A stretch of 64,000 bases of DNA from Dehalococcoidia bacterium (GTDB lineage: Bacteria; Chloroflexota; Dehalococcoidia; Lucifugimonadales; Lucifugimonadaceae): positions 62,001 to 126,000 of the forward strand of contig JAJEAU010000019.1 in NCBI GenBank assembly GCA_022824185.1. Direction: 5' to 3'. The notes below the pieces were generated by a model. The model was not told the DNA's origin. It made no database searches and saw only the letters and a program-made list of their open reading frames with translations. Below, in pieces: positions 62,524-64,000 of this stretch. The position numbers and the translations under genes are program-made. Position 1 is the first letter of the stretch. Each line of letters begins with the position of its first letter.

Positions 62524-63594
62524 TCAACCGAACGTATTCAATACGTGCCGCGCACGAGCCTCCAACGTCGGTTCATGAACATAAATGTCATCAACCGATT
62601 GCAATCGCGCCCGCCGACGCAACCGTTTGCCGTCAACCATGGACAACAAGTCAATTGCGAATGGCCGATCTCGCAACCTCAGGTGACATACCAGCTTTCT
62701 GCTTGAACCGTCGATCAAGATCGAACTGTAGCTTTCGCGATCCACCAAGTGCAGACGCCCAACTTCAATCACGTCGTGCAACAGCGCCTTGATGATTAGG
62801 AATGCCTTAACTTCTGTGCTCGTTACTCCGTTCTCCTTCTCTGCTTCACTTGCGGTGGCTTTGGGCTTTCCTACGTCGCCTCCGAACGCAGCCGTGAGCC
62901 TCGCCCGTAGATTCACCTCCACGAACGATTTCAATGCGTTTTCGGTGTACTCCCTAAACGTCTCCACGGCCCGTTGGGTTTTAGGTCCTTCATAAACATC
63001 GGACATTAGGAACCTGACGAACTCATCAGACGGATTGTGAAACTCTCGATCGATGACCTTTTGCAGCGCTTCGACATACTTCAGGCCATCAGCCGAATCT
63101 CTAATCGCCTCTGCATCAAACTCCGTGCGGACGAATCGTCCTACTTGCTCAACTACCTCCGGTTTCACTTCGTTTAGGTCGAGCACGAGAAATGGCTTCG
63201 TGTCCATCAAATTCGGTTTGTCGATGTCGGTGTAAAACAAATATCTCAAGCCATCTGTGTAAATCCCGAAACGTGCAGTGTCCAAAGCTGCGAAATAACG
63301 GAACAAATGCGATGGTTCGGTTTTGTCTAAAGGAGTTCCCGTGACTTTGGCTTCTATCAAAATCATCGGTTCGCCATCGTGCATCAAAGCGTAGTCGACC
63401 TTCTCTCCCTGCTTGATTCCGATATCGGCTGTAAATTCGGGTTGAACCTGCGTTAGGTCTGTAGTGTCATAATCCAACACCTCACGTATGAATGGATTAA
63501 TCATCGCGAGTTTCGTAGCCTCTTCGCTCTGCACATACGGAACTTGCTCAAGCACGCGCTTCGCGACGTTGTTCACTGCTTCCCCAATTTCCAT
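62524..63594 (-). CDS. Type I restriction HsdR N-terminal-domain protein, orphan
   Basis: 356 residues. The N-terminal half has the PD-(D/E)xK nuclease core: GEKVDYALMHDGEPMILIEA followed by K, with SHLFRYFAALDTARFGIYTD and LFYTDIDKPNLMDTKPFLVL. The second half (EFHNPSDEFVRFLMSDVYEG; SSILIDGSSRKLVCHLRLRD) is unlike the helicase of true HsdR. No hsdM or hsdS is near. Such stand-alone proteins are common, and their function is not known. The start is at ATG 63594; a TGACAGAGGAGGTC sequence upstream gives an excellent ribosome site. Confidence 0.82.
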   Translation of the reverse strand: MEIGEAVNNVAKRVLEQVPYVQSEEATKLAMINPFIREVLDYDTTDLTQVQPEFTADIGIKQGEKVDYALMHDGEPMILIEAKVTGTPLDKTEPSHLFRYFAALDTARFGIYTDGLRYLFYTDIDKPNLMDTKPFLVLDLNEVKPEVVEQVGRFVRTEFDAEAIRDSADGLKYVEALQKVIDREFHNPSDEFVRFLMSDVYEGPKTQRAVETFREYTENALKSFVEVNLRARLTAAFGGDVGKPKATASEAEKENGVTSTEVKAFLIIKALLHDVIEVGRLHLVDRESYSSILIDGSSRKLVCHLRLRDRPFAIDLLSMVDGKRLRRRARLQSVDDIYVHEPTLEARARHVLNTFG

Positions 63595-64000
63595 TTAATT
63601 GACCTCCTCTGTCAATGCTCTACGCGTTCTTCGCGTTGAACCGCCTCTTAGAGACATCTCTTTGCAACACGCCGACTTCCCGAGTTCAGCAATCTGTGCC
63701 CCTGCAACTTCAAACCAATGCAAAGGGTATAACGACATGTCGTCAAATCAAGCATCGGTACTGAACCTGATCGTACTAGGCCTTGATCGCGGCTGTCGCA
63801 AGAACCGCGACACATTTCGAAGGCCTTACTCATCCCCTGACTCATGCCCTGATCCCTCAATCCGTCATCAACCCCGGAGACGCGCAGATACCCACCCACT
63901 AATACCGTTGATGAGCGTGACCGGAGATCCCTGTAGCGAGAGTAATTGGTCGTCGCAAAAGTCGCTAGGCCTCAACCAAGATCGCGAACATGCGTCGTCC
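63595..64000. other. Non-coding right end
   Basis: No convincing gene in 406 bases. It contains the ribosome site of the HsdR-N protein gene and a small hairpin, CGCGG-CTGTCGCAAGAA-CCGCG (63784-63805). Short frames here have no coding character. A neighbouring gene may start beyond the window. Confidence 0.5.

Noticed and set aside
61810..62706. 298-codon plus-strand frame across the gap before atp genes
   Set aside because: Spans repeat DNA and is antisense to the AtpZ-like and HsdR-N genes; Pro/Ser/Arg-rich.
63648..63899. 83-codon minus-strand frame near the right end
   Set aside because: No ribosome site, no hydrophobic or domain pattern, and low-complexity start.

Overview
This 64 kb window looks like chromosomal DNA of a free-living, streamlined bacterium of the phylum Chloroflexota, most like the SAR202/Dehalococcoidia side. 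That placement is inference from gene content. The supports are a solute-binding lipoprotein with a long Val-Glu-Lys repeat linker, two enolase-superfamily (mandelate racemase type) enzymes, an FAH-family hydrolase, a Gld-like ABC exporter, an HspR-grpE-dnaK cluster, and many TTG/GTG starts. I saw no rRNA, tRNA, CRISPR array, prophage or insertion sequence.

Layout. 0-2.7 kb is a disturbed stretch: a partial enolase-superfamily gene, a frameshifted small membrane gene, a leftover 3' end of a second mutS, and a coupled lipoprotein/TIMP-like gene pair. 2.7-14 kb, all on the minus strand, holds intact mutS, a complete five-gene peptide-type ABC importer (two permeases, two ATPases, one binding lipoprotein), a membrane protein and a cysteine desulfurase. 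14-18.7 kb (plus) is a four-gene Gld-like ABC-2 exporter operon. 18.8-26 kb (minus) has an LPxTG-type surface protein and an overlapping operon coaE, MoxR ATPase, NUDIX, membrane protein and giant VWA protein. 26-39.3 kb is mostly housekeeping on the plus strand: selA, rarA, lspA, an RluD-like synthase, gltX, rpsU, purQ, purL, miaB and nadA, with a threonine aldolase in the opposite direction.

39.3-47.6 kb is accessory: an ABC-2 ATPase and permease separated by a small AT-rich minus-strand insert (orphan HicB-like protein and an unknown gene), then HAD, GNAT, FAH, a secreted metallopeptidase and an AcuC-type deacetylase. 47.7-51.5 kb (minus) is the hspR-grpE-dnaK stress operon. 51.6-52.4 kb is a compact unit with a near-consensus promoter and two tandem paralogous zinc-ribbon miniproteins, each with its own hairpin terminator. 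52.5-54 kb has a YlxP-like protein and a second enolase-superfamily enzyme. 54.2-62.2 kb (minus) is a complete F-type ATP synthase operon (Z/I-B-E-F-H-A-G-D-C) whose subunit a has an unusual ~150-residue insertion, and whose intergenic gaps carry dispersed palindromic repeats. The right end has a stem-loop-rich gap and an orphan HsdR-N-type nuclease domain protein.

Two small families of dispersed palindromic repeats recur in intergenic gaps. The most interesting items are the zinc-ribbon pair, the MoxR/NUDIX/VWA operon, the enlarged ATP synthase subunit a and the decayed mutS end. No searches were run; all family names come from motifs visible in the sequence.
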